From NCBI GenBank assembly GCA_964482405.1, contig CAYZXH010000002.1, positions 1 through 61,085 on the forward strand: DNA of 61,085 nt. Direction: 5' to 3'. The notes under the pieces are model-generated. The model searched no databases. It was not told where the DNA came from and saw only the letters and a program-made list of their open reading frames with translations. Every line of letters starts with the position of its first letter. The stretch's first letter is position 1. Both the position numbers and the translations under genes were made by a program. Source of the DNA: Zestomicrobium sp964482405 (lineage in GTDB: Archaea; Thermoproteota; Thermoprotei_A; Sulfolobales; NBVN01). Positions 8,358-16,657 of the stretch are shown piece after piece.

Positions 8358-8752
8358 GGCCAGCTCTACTTAAGGAAATCATTAAAGGCATCTTCACGAA
8401 GCCAGCTACCATACAGTACCCTAAGGAACAAACTCTTATTGAGCCGGACTTCAGGGGAAGACAGTACGCGGATTTAAAGAAGTGTATCGGGTGCTCACTC
8501 TGCGCCATAGAATGCCCAGCAAACGCTATAACGATGGTTAAGATACCGGATGAGTACGTGGTACCTAAAACAAACGCTAGGAGAATATACCCGGTAATTA
8601 ATTACTTCAAGTGCGTTTTCTGCTATAGGTGTGTTACCGTGTGCCCGACGAGCGCCTACCTAGTCACTAACGAGTACAGGCTCGCTTCATCAGCTCCTAT
8701 GGACTCCAGCCAGCTTTCTTTATCAACCACTACTAAGGCTGGTGGTGTTTGA
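8354..8752 (+). CDS. mbhN: hydrogenase polyferredoxin subunit MbhN (NuoI-like)
   Basis: Takes electrons from soluble ferredoxin into the complex. In 132 residues there are two [4Fe-4S] motifs: C44, C47, C50, C54 (CIGCSLCAIECP) and C87, C90, C93, C97 (CVFCYRCVTVCP). Start is GTG 8354 within the mbhL end (4-bp overlap). Placing mbhN straight after mbhL, with mbhM at the operon end, differs from the Pyrococcus order J-K-L-M-N. Confidence 0.93.
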   Translation: MRPALLKEIIKGIFTKPATIQYPKEQTLIEPDFRGRQYADLKKCIGCSLCAIECPANAITMVKIPDEYVVPKTNARRIYPVINYFKCVFCYRCVTVCPTSAYLVTNEYRLASSAPMDSSQLSLSTTTKAGGV

Positions 8753-9033
8753 TGAACCCCGAACCCTACTTAACGGTGGTCTTCTGGGTAATGCCGATCT
8801 ACCTAACAGCGTTTACGTTATATTCTGTGAGAGCTGTTAAGGGTCCTACAATACCTGACAGCGTGCTAGCTATAGACGCCATGAGTTACGACCTAGCCGC
8901 CTTCATAACGATCTTAAGCATACTCTTCCGATCCCCTATCTTAATCGCGGTAGCTATAGTCTTGGCTTTATGGGTGTTCGCTCTAGACATATACGTAGCT
9001 AAGTATCTTGAGTCTAGAGAGATGGGTGAGTAG
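8752..9033 (+). CDS. mbhB: Mrp-type antiporter subunit MbhB (MrpF-like)
   Basis: Small three-helix membrane subunit of the ion-translocating module. The motif KGPTIPDSVLAIDAM matches MrpF (RGPTxxDRVLAxD). The ATG at 8752 shares its A with the mbhN TGA and follows GGTGGTG; a TTG at 8749 is also open. About 93 residues, the usual size. Confidence 0.88.
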   Translation: MNPEPYLTVVFWVMPIYLTAFTLYSVRAVKGPTIPDSVLAIDAMSYDLAAFITILSILFRSPILIAVAIVLALWVFALDIYVAKYLESREMGE

Positions 9034-9035
9034 CC

Positions 9036-9425
9036 GTGTTGGGGGAAGTCATTAACGAGGCATTGATGTTCCTAGGAACCCTGATGATTGTGGTGGGAGC
9101 TATAGCAGACTTAATAGGATCTATAGGGTTATTAAGATTCCCTAACTTCTTCGTCAGACTACACGCCGCTACCGTAGGAACCATATGGGGTGCTTTCCTC
9201 CCGTTAATAGGGGCGGCACTCTTAGCAGCTGGGTACGTTGAGTTAGGTATGTATAGGTGGTTCGTCGCTGGAGGAGCTGTAGTAACCGCATCACTAATAC
9301 TGCTTTTAGGTCCAGTAGGTTCTCACGCCCTAGCTAGAGCTTCCTACAGATCCAGAGCCGCAGCCCCCCACCCGTTAATTCACGACGCGTTACAGGAAAA
9401 ACTGAGGGAAGGTGAGAAGAAATGA
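9036..9425 (+). CDS. mbhC: Mrp-type antiporter subunit MbhC (MrpG-like)
   Basis: Membrane subunit of the ion module. The signature GLLRFPNFFVRLHAAT is the MrpG hallmark, flanked by three membrane segments; the C-terminal end (HPLIHDALQEKLREGEKK) is charged and cytoplasmic in type. 129 residues. Starts at GTG 9036, 2 bp after mbhB, and overlaps mbhD by 4 bp. Confidence 0.9.
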   Translation: MLGEVINEALMFLGTLMIVVGAIADLIGSIGLLRFPNFFVRLHAATVGTIWGAFLPLIGAALLAAGYVELGMYRWFVAGGAVVTASLILLLGPVGSHALARASYRSRAAAPHPLIHDALQEKLREGEKK

Positions 9426-9712
9426 TTGAATTAGACACGCTAACCTACTTATTCATGGCTTTAGCAGGAGTTGTCTCACTTATTGCTACTTATTTAGCTA
9501 TCCTAGAAAACGACTTGATTAGAGCGGTGGTCTTCTCCGCGTTACAGAGCACGGTATACGCTATATTATTCTATCTACTCATGGCTCCTGACATAGCGCT
9601 AGTCTATATACCAGTAGCCGTAGGTCTATACCCGGCGGTAGTCCTCTTCTTAATAAAGAAGACCGAGAGATCTGAAGGTGATTTAGGAGGAGCTGGGGGT
9701 GGTAGTGAGTGA
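9422..9712 (+). CDS. mbhD: hydrogenase membrane subunit MbhD (DUF4040/MrpB-type)
   Basis: A 96-residue protein of three membrane segments with the conserved core ENDLIRAVVFSALQS and APDIALVYIPVAVGLYP, typical of the small MbhD/DUF4040 subunit. ATG 9422 overlaps the mbhC stop; its own stop overlaps the next start. It contributes to the Mrp-like membrane arm. Confidence 0.87.
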   Translation: MIELDTLTYLFMALAGVVSLIATYLAILENDLIRAVVFSALQSTVYAILFYLLMAPDIALVYIPVAVGLYPAVVLFLIKKTERSEGDLGGAGGGSE

Positions 9713-10545
9713 GGATCAAGAGATTCTTGGTGTTGAGCAGCCTGATAATCTTGGTTCTAACACTCTCCCTAGCGTTTACTAAGGGCGCTCTAGGTCACTA
9801 CCCGCTCCCGCTACCCGGCGTCAGGTTATTAGCTTCTTGGTACTTCTTCACAACACTAAACCCACAATACCCTGCCTTCACGGCTATGAGTCCTGAAGCC
9901 GTTACCGCCATAGTCTGGGATTACAGAGGTCTTGACACACTCTTCGAGACAGCTGTTTTCTTCCTCGCCATAGTTGGCGCGCTAGCTTTAATGAGGGGCG
10001 TATCACTTAAGAGCGCCCTAAATAACGTGAACAATAGAGTTGGTGACGGCGGGTTAAGCCTAATATGTAAGACCGCTGCTAGGTTGTTAACCCCGTTGAT
10101 AATAGCAGTGAGCGCTTCTATAGCACTTCACGGGCACTTAACGCCTGGTGGGGGCTTCCAAGGAGGTTCTGCCGCGGCAGTAGCCCCACTACTAGTCTTA
10201 GTGATCTTCTCAGTGTATTTCTTGCTGAGTAAGGGTGTTTCAGAGAAGCCCATGCTTATTTTAAGAACTGTCGGTCTCGTAGGCATATACTTAACCGCCT
10301 TAGCCGCGGTCTTAATAGGGTTATTCACGGGACTTAACGCTTACGTCTTCCAAAACCAGCCTAAGCCTGACGCGCCCGTAGGACTGCCTGCCCAGATCTC
10401 GGGTGCGTTAATAAGTGGTTCACTACTCTTCTTCAACGTTTTCGAGTATTTAGCTGTGGCAGGGGGGTTCACGCTAGTTTTCATACTACTTTCCATACCT
10501 GAGGAAGTAGTGAAGAGCTTCATGGGTGGTGAAACTCATGAATGA
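9709..10545 (+). CDS. mbhEF: fused MbhE-MbhF membrane subunit (MrpB-like)
   Basis: At 278 residues this combines two subunits that are separate genes in Pyrococcus. Residues 1-105 look like MbhE (VTAIVWDYRGLDTLFETAVFFLA); residues 120-278 look like MbhF/MrpB (HGHLTPGGGFQGG, then GLFTGLNAYVF). The joint lies in a soluble stretch near residues 100-115. Translation runs through without a stop. GTG 9709 overlaps the mbhD stop. The MbhF part places it in the membrane arm. Confidence 0.87.
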   Translation: MRIKRFLVLSSLIILVLTLSLAFTKGALGHYPLPLPGVRLLASWYFFTTLNPQYPAFTAMSPEAVTAIVWDYRGLDTLFETAVFFLAIVGALALMRGVSLKSALNNVNNRVGDGGLSLICKTAARLLTPLIIAVSASIALHGHLTPGGGFQGGSAAAVAPLLVLVIFSVYFLLSKGVSEKPMLILRTVGLVGIYLTALAAVLIGLFTGLNAYVFQNQPKPDAPVGLPAQISGALISGSLLFFNVFEYLAVAGGFTLVFILLSIPEEVVKSFMGGETHE

Positions 10546-10945
10546 GGTAAACACCTTCTTGTTCAACATCTTGTTATTCAGCTTATTCTTCAACGTAGGT
10601 ATATCACTCTACGGCATCTTCGCGAGACCTAGCTTAATAAAGAAGATAATTGCCTTAACGATATTCTCCGACACCGCTAACGTCTTAGCTATAGCTGTGG
10701 GTTACAGGGGGTGGCCCTCCCCGAGCCAACCACCGATCCCCCCAGTCATAACCACGACTGAGCCGTCGAGCGAGGACCTCATGTGGTTCGCTCGTCAAGC
10801 AGTAGACCCACTACCTCAAGCACTAGTGCTAACAGCTATAGTGATAGGGCTTGCCGTCACACTATTCTTAGTCTTCCTCACACTACAGGTCTATAGACTT
10901 TACGGGACAACGGATGTTAGGAGAGTAGCTAGGTTGAGGGGGTGA
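10538..10945 (+). CDS. mbhG: Mrp-type antiporter subunit MbhG (MrpC-like)
   Basis: NuoK/MrpC-like membrane subunit with three helices; NVGISLYGIFARPSLIKKIIAL and the PLPQALVLTAIVIGLAVT end are characteristic. ATG 10538 has GGTGGTG 6 nt upstream and overlaps the previous gene by 8 bp; GTGs at 10526 and 10529 are weaker choices. About 135 residues. Confidence 0.9.
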   Translation: MNEVNTFLFNILLFSLFFNVGISLYGIFARPSLIKKIIALTIFSDTANVLAIAVGYRGWPSPSQPPIPPVITTTEPSSEDLMWFARQAVDPLPQALVLTAIVIGLAVTLFLVFLTLQVYRLYGTTDVRRVARLRG

Positions 10946-10951
10946 GTTGAG

Positions 10952-11458
10952 GTGGGGTTTGCTGGTAAGGTCTCAGGGGTCTTCATCCTAACCTTCATCG
11001 TTTACGTAGTGTTTTCAGGGTCTATATCAACGTATGACTTAATCACGGGGGCTGTAGTAGCGTTAGTGACTTCATTGATAACCGCTAATCTAGTCGTAAG
11101 CAATCCTAGCAAGCTGTTTCAGGTTAGAAGGTTTGGCTGGCTCCTAGCATACGCGATCAGGTATTTCTTCGTGGACGAGGTTAGGGCACACCTAGACGTA
11201 ATGAGGAGGATACTACACCCTAGAATGCCCATAAATCCCGGCATAGTTAAGATCCCCTACGAGGTCGTGAGCGATTACGCCATGTTAACCATAGCTAACT
11301 CAATAACTAACACGCCGGGTACCGTAGTCGTCGACGTATTCCCCGAAGAAAAAGCTTTCTACGTTCACTGGATAAACGCCGTAGAGACAGAGCCTGAAAA
11401 GGCTAGGGAGAGTGTCTCGGAAGTCTTCGAGAAATTCGCTAAGAGGATTTTTGATTGA
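10952..11458 (+). CDS. mbhA: Mrp-type antiporter subunit MbhA (MrpE-like)
   Basis: A 168-residue subunit with two N-terminal membrane helices and a soluble C-terminal domain containing the MrpE-type NSITNTPGTVVVDV and FYVHWINA segments. In Pyrococcus mbhA opens the operon; here it sits between mbhG and mbhH. Start is GTG 10952, 6 bp after mbhG, with GGGTGAG upstream. Confidence 0.9.
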   Translation: MGFAGKVSGVFILTFIVYVVFSGSISTYDLITGAVVALVTSLITANLVVSNPSKLFQVRRFGWLLAYAIRYFFVDEVRAHLDVMRRILHPRMPINPGIVKIPYEVVSDYAMLTIANSITNTPGTVVVDVFPEEKAFYVHWINAVETEPEKARESVSEVFEKFAKRIFD

Positions 11459-11470
11459 GGTGGTGAGATC

Positions 11471-13069
11471 ATGTACTACCTGAGTGTAGGTGTGTTGGTT
11501 CCTTCACTCATAGGTCTCGCGTTCGTGCTACCTTTACTGGGCATCATCGTAAAGAATATTAAGTTCTTCCACGCGTACGCGTCAGCAGTCTCACTATACG
11601 CGTTGGTCGTCGCCACATACAACTTCAGCATAGTCGTTAAAGAGGGTGTTAAAGCCTACCCCTTCAGCGGGTGGTGGCCCCCGATAGGCATATCCTATGA
11701 GTTAGACGAGGTGAATTCCCTCATAGCCTTACTCACTGCCTCGGTAATGTTCTTGATAACCCTATATAGCGCGTGGTACATAAGAGATTTGAAGGACGCG
11801 CCGTACTACTACACCCTACTCCTAGGTTTGGAGGTCGGCATGCTAGGCTGTATCTACACAGGAGACGCTTTCAACTTGTTCGTTATGTTGGAGGTGATGT
11901 CCATCAGTGCTTACGCACTAGTAGGTTTCTACAGAAATAAGCCGGAAGCTGTTGAGGCAGCAATAAAGTACGGGCTCTTCGGAGCCGTAGCTACCACACT
12001 ATACTTCATAGGGTTGGTCTTCATCTACGCTTCATTCGGGACACTCAACATGGCTGACTTAACAAACAAGGTAAGCTTGTTCTGGAGTTACAATCTAGTT
12101 TCAGGTTATTACTATGGTCAGGTATACGCGGCTACTGCGATAGCTCTAGCTCTATCTTTATGGGCCTTCACGTTCAAGTCCGCCGTGTTCCCCAACCACT
12201 TCTGGCTCCCTGACGCACACCCTGAAGCGCCAACGCCTGTCTCAGCCGCGTTATCAGGTCTTGTAGTAAACGTGGGTGTCTACGCCGTCTTCAGATTCTT
12301 ATACACGATATTCAATCCTTTCTCAGCGGTGAGGGATTTAAGAGACTTAATGCTTCTAGTAACGCTGGTTTTAGGACTTGCTTCAGGCCTTATAGGAGCG
12401 TTCATGATGGCTATACAAGACGATATAAAGAGGTTGCTCGCATACTCAACGATAAGCCATATAGGCCTGGTCTTAGTAGGTCTCTCCATAGGATCCTCAC
12501 TCCTCTCCAAGCCCGGCTCGCAAGCCTTCGTAGACGGGCTTACCGGCGCTTTCTACCACCTAATCAATCACAGCCTAGGTAAGTCCCTCCTCTTCCTCAC
12601 CGCCGGAGTTATAATATACGCGGTGGGAGGGACTAGAAGACTCGACGAGTTAGGCGGTGTGGCGAGGAGGAACCCATTATTAGGTGCCGCACTAATAATA
12701 GGTGTTCTCCAGTTGTTGGGTATCCCGCCATTCGGAGGATTCTTCAGTAAGTATCTGCTCTACGCTTCCTATCTTGAGGCAGGAGCACCCTACATCTCAG
12801 TAATCATTAACGTAATCTCAGCGATATCACTCTTAGGGTATGTTAGACTACTCTATGCCGCGCTCTTCACGACACCTAAGAGGGAGTTCGTGAAGACTAG
12901 CGCGTTACCCTCTATAATACTATTAATACTAAGTGTAGCGTGCTTGATGACCGGTTTACTGTCACCCGTCATGAGTGAGTGGCTACGCAGGTTTGTGGAG
13001 GCGACGACCTCAAGAGACGGAATACTTAATTACTGGCTACAAGGATATTTGATTTTCTGGGGTAGGTGA
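11471..13069 (+). CDS. mbhH: antiporter-like proton/sodium-pumping subunit MbhH (MrpD/NuoN-like)
   Basis: The large ion-channel subunit: 532 residues, about 14 membrane helices. Conserved half-channel elements include the glutamate in FVMLEVMSISAYALVGFY, the lysine in TFKSAVFPNHFWLPDAHPEA, and KRLLAYSTISHIG. It belongs to the family shared by Mrp antiporters and complex I pump subunits and is expected to couple H2 evolution to ion export. ATG 11471 follows GAGGTGGTGA. The stop overlaps mbhI by 4 bp. Confidence 0.93.
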   Translation: MYYLSVGVLVPSLIGLAFVLPLLGIIVKNIKFFHAYASAVSLYALVVATYNFSIVVKEGVKAYPFSGWWPPIGISYELDEVNSLIALLTASVMFLITLYSAWYIRDLKDAPYYYTLLLGLEVGMLGCIYTGDAFNLFVMLEVMSISAYALVGFYRNKPEAVEAAIKYGLFGAVATTLYFIGLVFIYASFGTLNMADLTNKVSLFWSYNLVSGYYYGQVYAATAIALALSLWAFTFKSAVFPNHFWLPDAHPEAPTPVSAALSGLVVNVGVYAVFRFLYTIFNPFSAVRDLRDLMLLVTLVLGLASGLIGAFMMAIQDDIKRLLAYSTISHIGLVLVGLSIGSSLLSKPGSQAFVDGLTGAFYHLINHSLGKSLLFLTAGVIIYAVGGTRRLDELGGVARRNPLLGAALIIGVLQLLGIPPFGGFFSKYLLYASYLEAGAPYISVIINVISAISLLGYVRLLYAALFTTPKREFVKTSALPSIILLILSVACLMTGLLSPVMSEWLRRFVEATTSRDGILNYWLQGYLIFWGR

Positions 13070-13425
13070 GTGAGGTGAGCCCGCTCAATCTGGATCCTTG
13101 GACAGCAACCCTATTCTTAAGCGGTGTGTTGGTGTTCTCGACGCTCGTGATGTACCTGATTTATATCGCACTATCTAGGAAAACACTCCAGACTAGCCCG
13201 GAATACTCAGAGCCATACATAGGTGGGGAACCCGCAAGCGTTATAAAATCTGTTGACGTCTCAGTACGCAACTTGTTCTGGGGCGTGGTGAGGGGTGCTG
13301 GCCGCAGACTATACACCTTCTTAAGAGACCAGATGCATAACGGCGTATTAAATGATTGGGGTGTGTACATGGTGTCATACATAGGCTTGCTGACTTTAAT
13401 CGCGTTAATATACTTCATGAGGTGA
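13066..13425 (+). CDS. mbhI: hydrogenase linker subunit MbhI
   Basis: A 119-residue protein with one helix at each end (about 12-34 and 98-117) and a soluble middle containing YSEPYIGGE. This matches MbhI, the small subunit joining the antiporter-like module to the hydrogenase module. Start is taken as GTG 13066 (overlaps the mbhH stop); GTG 13075 is also possible. Recognition rests on size, topology and place as much as on sequence. Confidence 0.8.
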   Translation: MSEVSPLNLDPWTATLFLSGVLVFSTLVMYLIYIALSRKTLQTSPEYSEPYIGGEPASVIKSVDVSVRNLFWGVVRGAGRRLYTFLRDQMHNGVLNDWGVYMVSYIGLLTLIALIYFMR

Positions 13426-13430
13426 TTTAG

Positions 13431-14438
13431 GTGGAGGAAGTAACGTTAATCGCGTTAATGGTCTTCAGCGCGCTGGTCTTCCCAGGACTCCTAACACTCT
13501 GGATCGCTTCAATGCTTAGCGAGTGGTGGGTTAGGAAGCTCTTCGCCAGGACTCAGAGGAGGATGGGACCCTCGTACGTAGGACCTCTCGGAATACTACA
13601 ACCGTTCGCGGACTTCCTAAAACTACTCCTAGCTAAGGCAGAGCCTAACTACAGGTACGGTAGCGTTAAGCTCGCGAGAATCTTCGGCTGTGTCGGGGTC
13701 GGGGCCATAACGGCCTCACTATTCCTACTACCTATATCACCGCTGAGAATAGCGTTTAATTTCGACGTGATATTACTGATCTACTTCCTTGGTGTCTGGG
13801 TAGCGATCTCAGAGCTGCTTATGTCAACCTCGCTCACAAACCCATTCACGATTAAGGGGATCTCAAGATTCTCATCTATCCTGGCCGTCGCGGAGCCGGC
13901 GTTCTTCACAGCGACCATAGTCCCCGTATATCTAGTGAGCCTGACCACTAAAGGAGAGCCTGCCTTCTCCGTTAGTACGACCGCTGAATTCGCGTGGACT
14001 TTATGGACTAACCCCCTGACAGCGATTCCCATGATCTTAGCGACTATAGCTGCTCTAGTATCCATCCAATCCAAGCTAATGTTCCCGCCGTTCAACATAC
14101 CGGAAGCTGAGCAAGAGTTGATAGCAGGGGTGGAGACAGAGTTTAGCGGTCCTCTCCTAGCACTCTTTAACTTCCTTCACGACGCGGATCTATACGTCCT
14201 CTCCTTAATCGTCGCCGTGATGTTCTTGGGAGGGCCGTATCCGTTCAGCGACAACCTAGTTCTAGGAGTTCTAGCAACCATCTTAAAATACTTAGTAGTC
14301 CTCACCCTCATAACAATTCTTAAGTCTTCCTTCGGCAGGTTCAGGGTAGAGCAAGGGGTCTCTACAGTAGTTAAGTATGCGTTGATTCCAGCGTTAGTAG
14401 CTCTAGTCTTCTCGGTAGTGGTAGTGGGTCTTATCTAG
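13431..14438 (+). CDS. mbhM: hydrogenase membrane anchor MbhM (NuoH/EchB-like)
   Basis: Anchors the hydrogenase arm and transmits redox energy to the ion module. At 335 residues with about eight helices it has both NuoH signatures: RTQRRMGPSYVGPLGILQPF near the N-terminus and PFNIPEAEQELIAGVETEF in the middle, with acidic loop residues. Start GTG 13431, 5 bp after mbhI. It is the last gene of the operon; its stop overlaps the opposing protease gene by 8 bp. Confidence 0.94.
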   Translation: MEEVTLIALMVFSALVFPGLLTLWIASMLSEWWVRKLFARTQRRMGPSYVGPLGILQPFADFLKLLLAKAEPNYRYGSVKLARIFGCVGVGAITASLFLLPISPLRIAFNFDVILLIYFLGVWVAISELLMSTSLTNPFTIKGISRFSSILAVAEPAFFTATIVPVYLVSLTTKGEPAFSVSTTAEFAWTLWTNPLTAIPMILATIAALVSIQSKLMFPPFNIPEAEQELIAGVETEFSGPLLALFNFLHDADLYVLSLIVAVMFLGGPYPFSDNLVLGVLATILKYLVVLTLITILKSSFGRFRVEQGVSTVVKYALIPALVALVFSVVVVGLI

Positions 14439-14940
14439 CGTCGCACGAGCTTAACGTCTTAGTGATTAAGTCAGCTAGGTAGTCCACAGTATCCCGTACT
14501 TCAGGACTAAGTCCCTCGCCCAAGCTCAGATCCCTCGCTACTATACCTAAAACCCACACATCCTCGAGTAACCCCTCCCTCCTCAACAACTCAACAACTA
14601 GGTTAACCGGTATCGAGTGAGTCGTTACTAATGTTATGGAATCGTTAATAGAGCTTAAACTAGCTATGAAGTAGTTAGGGGTCTCTACCCCCTGACCTGA
14701 AATTAGTGCGGCGTCAATTAGTAAGGCTTTTCTTACTGAGAGTTCTTCGATAATTGGCGTGCAGTTCTCTAAGCCGAACTCACACATAATGATCCTGTCC
14801 TCTGGGAAGCCGCGACTCAGTAAGAGTTCGCAGAGTTTTAAACCTGCCGCGTCATCACTCCTCAGCTGAGTGCCCACGCAGATGAGGCGGTAATCACCAC
14901 ACACCAAGTCCTTAATGCTGACCTCACCCACCACGATCAC
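14431..14940 (-). CDS. hycI: hydrogenase maturation protease, HycI/HyaD type
   Basis: Endopeptidase that trims the large-subunit tail after nickel insertion. In 169 residues: VGTQLRSDDAAG near the N-terminus (family VGNxLxxDDGxG), IDAALIS and TTHSIPV, which supply the Asp and His Ni-sensing ligands. Its likely substrate is MbhL, whose 24-residue tail follows DPCISCMER. It converges on mbhM with an 8-bp overlap and begins inside the preceding zinc-protein gene (17-bp overlap), so those two are probably translated together. Confidence 0.9.
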   Translation of the reverse strand: MIVVGEVSIKDLVCGDYRLICVGTQLRSDDAAGLKLCELLLSRGFPEDRIIMCEFGLENCTPIIEELSVRKALLIDAALISGQGVETPNYFIASLSSINDSITLVTTHSIPVNLVVELLRREGLLEDVWVLGIVARDLSLGEGLSPEVRDTVDYLADLITKTLSSCDAR

Positions 14941-15241
14941 CTAACATACCTAGCTTGAGTCCTTTCTCTTTGAGGTCTCCCAGGTTATTAACGCACTGCT
15001 TACATATTCGGATTCCCGGCTCCAGCTCCACCGAGCAATTCCTGCAGACAGGCCTGCCGCACATCACACATGAAGTTACTGAGAGCCTAACATTACATAT
15101 CCTGCACATCAGGTCCTCGCAAACAGCGCAGACGCCTTCCTCATTCACGTGTCTCTCGCACACGTACCTGCCACATATCCTACACTTCCTAACCGCAGGC
15201 CTCTCCTCACATACCTCACAAAGGACTAACCCGCCACCCAT
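14924..15241 (-). CDS. small protein with a duplicated zinc module (B-box/RING-like)
   Basis: A 105-residue protein dominated by zinc ligands in two tandem copies: C8, C11, C20, C23, C28, H31, C38, C41 and C46, C49, C58, C61, C66, C69, C80, C83. Each eight-ligand unit looks like a cross-brace site for two zinc ions. A 20-residue charged tail follows. No enzyme domain is seen and the function is unknown. It overlaps the start of the hydrogenase protease by 17 bp, so a part in hydrogenase assembly is plausible but only inferred. Confidence 0.75.
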   Translation of the reverse strand: MGGGLVLCEVCEERPAVRKCRICGRYVCERHVNEEGVCAVCEDLMCRICNVRLSVTSCVMCGRPVCRNCSVELEPGIRICKQCVNNLGDLKEKGLKLGMLGDRGG

Positions 15242-15260
15242 ACAATAACTACCTACGCAA

Positions 15261-16583
15261 TCACTGTTTAAGCTGCGACCCAGACCTAAGAATAATCAAC
15301 GACAGGATCAGTATGGTAGCACCAGCAACTAAAGCGATTATCGTTAAGACTTCGAATAAAGCCGTGGGAATAACTGCTTTAGTTGTTTTCTCGTGTGATA
15401 CACTAGTGCTGGGCGTCGTGATCGTTGTCTCGTTCAAGGGGCTCGTTGCAGTTGTCGTGGTGTTGGTTCCTTGAGGTTTTTCACTAAACATTCTCTCCAG
15501 CCTACCGAAAAGATCTTCACTCACTAAATCTCTCATCAAGTCTTCCGGCAACTTACTAGATTCATGTATCTCTATCAGTTCGAGATACTTGAAAGAAGTA
15601 TAGAATTTCTCAATTTCTTCTAAGTCCTCGCTAGTAACGTTAGAATATGTTGATTCACCCGTTATTAGTGTCGGGTAATACAGACGCGCCCAAGCGAGGA
15701 GATCTACTGAGACCCACCCGACAGTCGGCACGTAAATAACCACGTACGCGTGAGGACCTGCATTAATGAATCTTGTGAGGGAGCCGTAAACGTCTGTCAC
15801 GTAATCAAACTTCAGATAGACGTAGCCGTACTGAATCTTCGCCGGTACGCCGTAATACCACAGCAAGCTGAGAAGGATCCTAGACATATCATCGCAATCC
15901 CCCTCCCTCCTCTCTAAGACTTCCTCTAAGGATCTGGGTATAGCGCTCGCGTTATATTTTATGAGGTAGCCTCCGTATATGTAGTTAGCAGCCCACACAG
16001 CTAAGTAAGTCTTAGACACCTTACTCAAGCTTATGTTCGTGTAAAGTTTGCTACGCATCCACTCCTCAAAGAGAGGTACGACTACCTCGACCACCTTCTC
16101 GTTAGGCTGCAGAACATACTTCTCTACTACCTCCTCGGGGTACGGGTAATTGTAAAGGAATATGTTCCCGAGATACAGTGCTTGAGCTATGATATTCATC
16201 TCCTTACGTGACTCACGAATCAGGGTTACATTCAACACTACATAACCGCGTGTGTTATTGTTTATAGGGATCATAAAGGAAGTCTTATTCCCCGATGTGT
16301 TAATGGTGACATTCCCCCCTACTCTGAAAACACGCACTACCTGAGTATAGTGTGGCTCGGTGTAGTTGATGGGTGTTTCGAAAAAACCCTCGGAAACGTT
16401 GTTCGCGTACGTAATTACCGCCGCGTCAACATACGTTAAATTATACACGTCATAGCTCGGGGTTTCCTGAGCGTAGCTAGTGAACCATACTACGTACTGA
16501 GGCGCTACGGAGGAAAACACCAGAATTGCTAGTAAGGCGAGCAAGAGACAATGCCTAGTCTTCAACACACTATATCGAAACAC
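15261..16583 (-). CDS. secreted, membrane-anchored transglutaminase-like protein
   Basis: 440 residues. An N-terminal signal helix (about 11-30) and a C-terminal membrane helix (about 408-434) bracket an outside domain rich in N-x-S/T sites, preceded by a Thr/Ser-rich stalk (about 376-400). The transglutaminase/papain-like core shows C230 (EGDCDD), H278 (GPHAYV) and D294 (SVDL). In archaea such domains are thought to act as proteases or protein cross-linkers on the cell surface. GTG start at 16583. Divergent from the ThiL-like gene. Confidence 0.85.
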   Translation of the reverse strand: MFRYSVLKTRHCLLLALLAILVFSSVAPQYVVWFTSYAQETPSYDVYNLTYVDAAVITYANNVSEGFFETPINYTEPHYTQVVRVFRVGGNVTINTSGNKTSFMIPINNNTRGYVVLNVTLIRESRKEMNIIAQALYLGNIFLYNYPYPEEVVEKYVLQPNEKVVEVVVPLFEEWMRSKLYTNISLSKVSKTYLAVWAANYIYGGYLIKYNASAIPRSLEEVLERREGDCDDMSRILLSLLWYYGVPAKIQYGYVYLKFDYVTDVYGSLTRFINAGPHAYVVIYVPTVGWVSVDLLAWARLYYPTLITGESTYSNVTSEDLEEIEKFYTSFKYLELIEIHESSKLPEDLMRDLVSEDLFGRLERMFSEKPQGTNTTTTATSPLNETTITTPSTSVSHEKTTKAVIPTALFEVLTIIALVAGATILILSLIILRSGSQLKQ

Positions 16584-16657
16584 TTAATCATCCACCCTTC
16601 ACATAACATTATCCCTTTAAATTCTTATAACTTCTTTACTTAACGTGGGCGTGATTA

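Noticed and set aside
8749..8754. TTG 8749 as the mbhB start
   Set aside because: The ATG directly after it shares a base with the mbhN stop and has better ribosome-site spacing.
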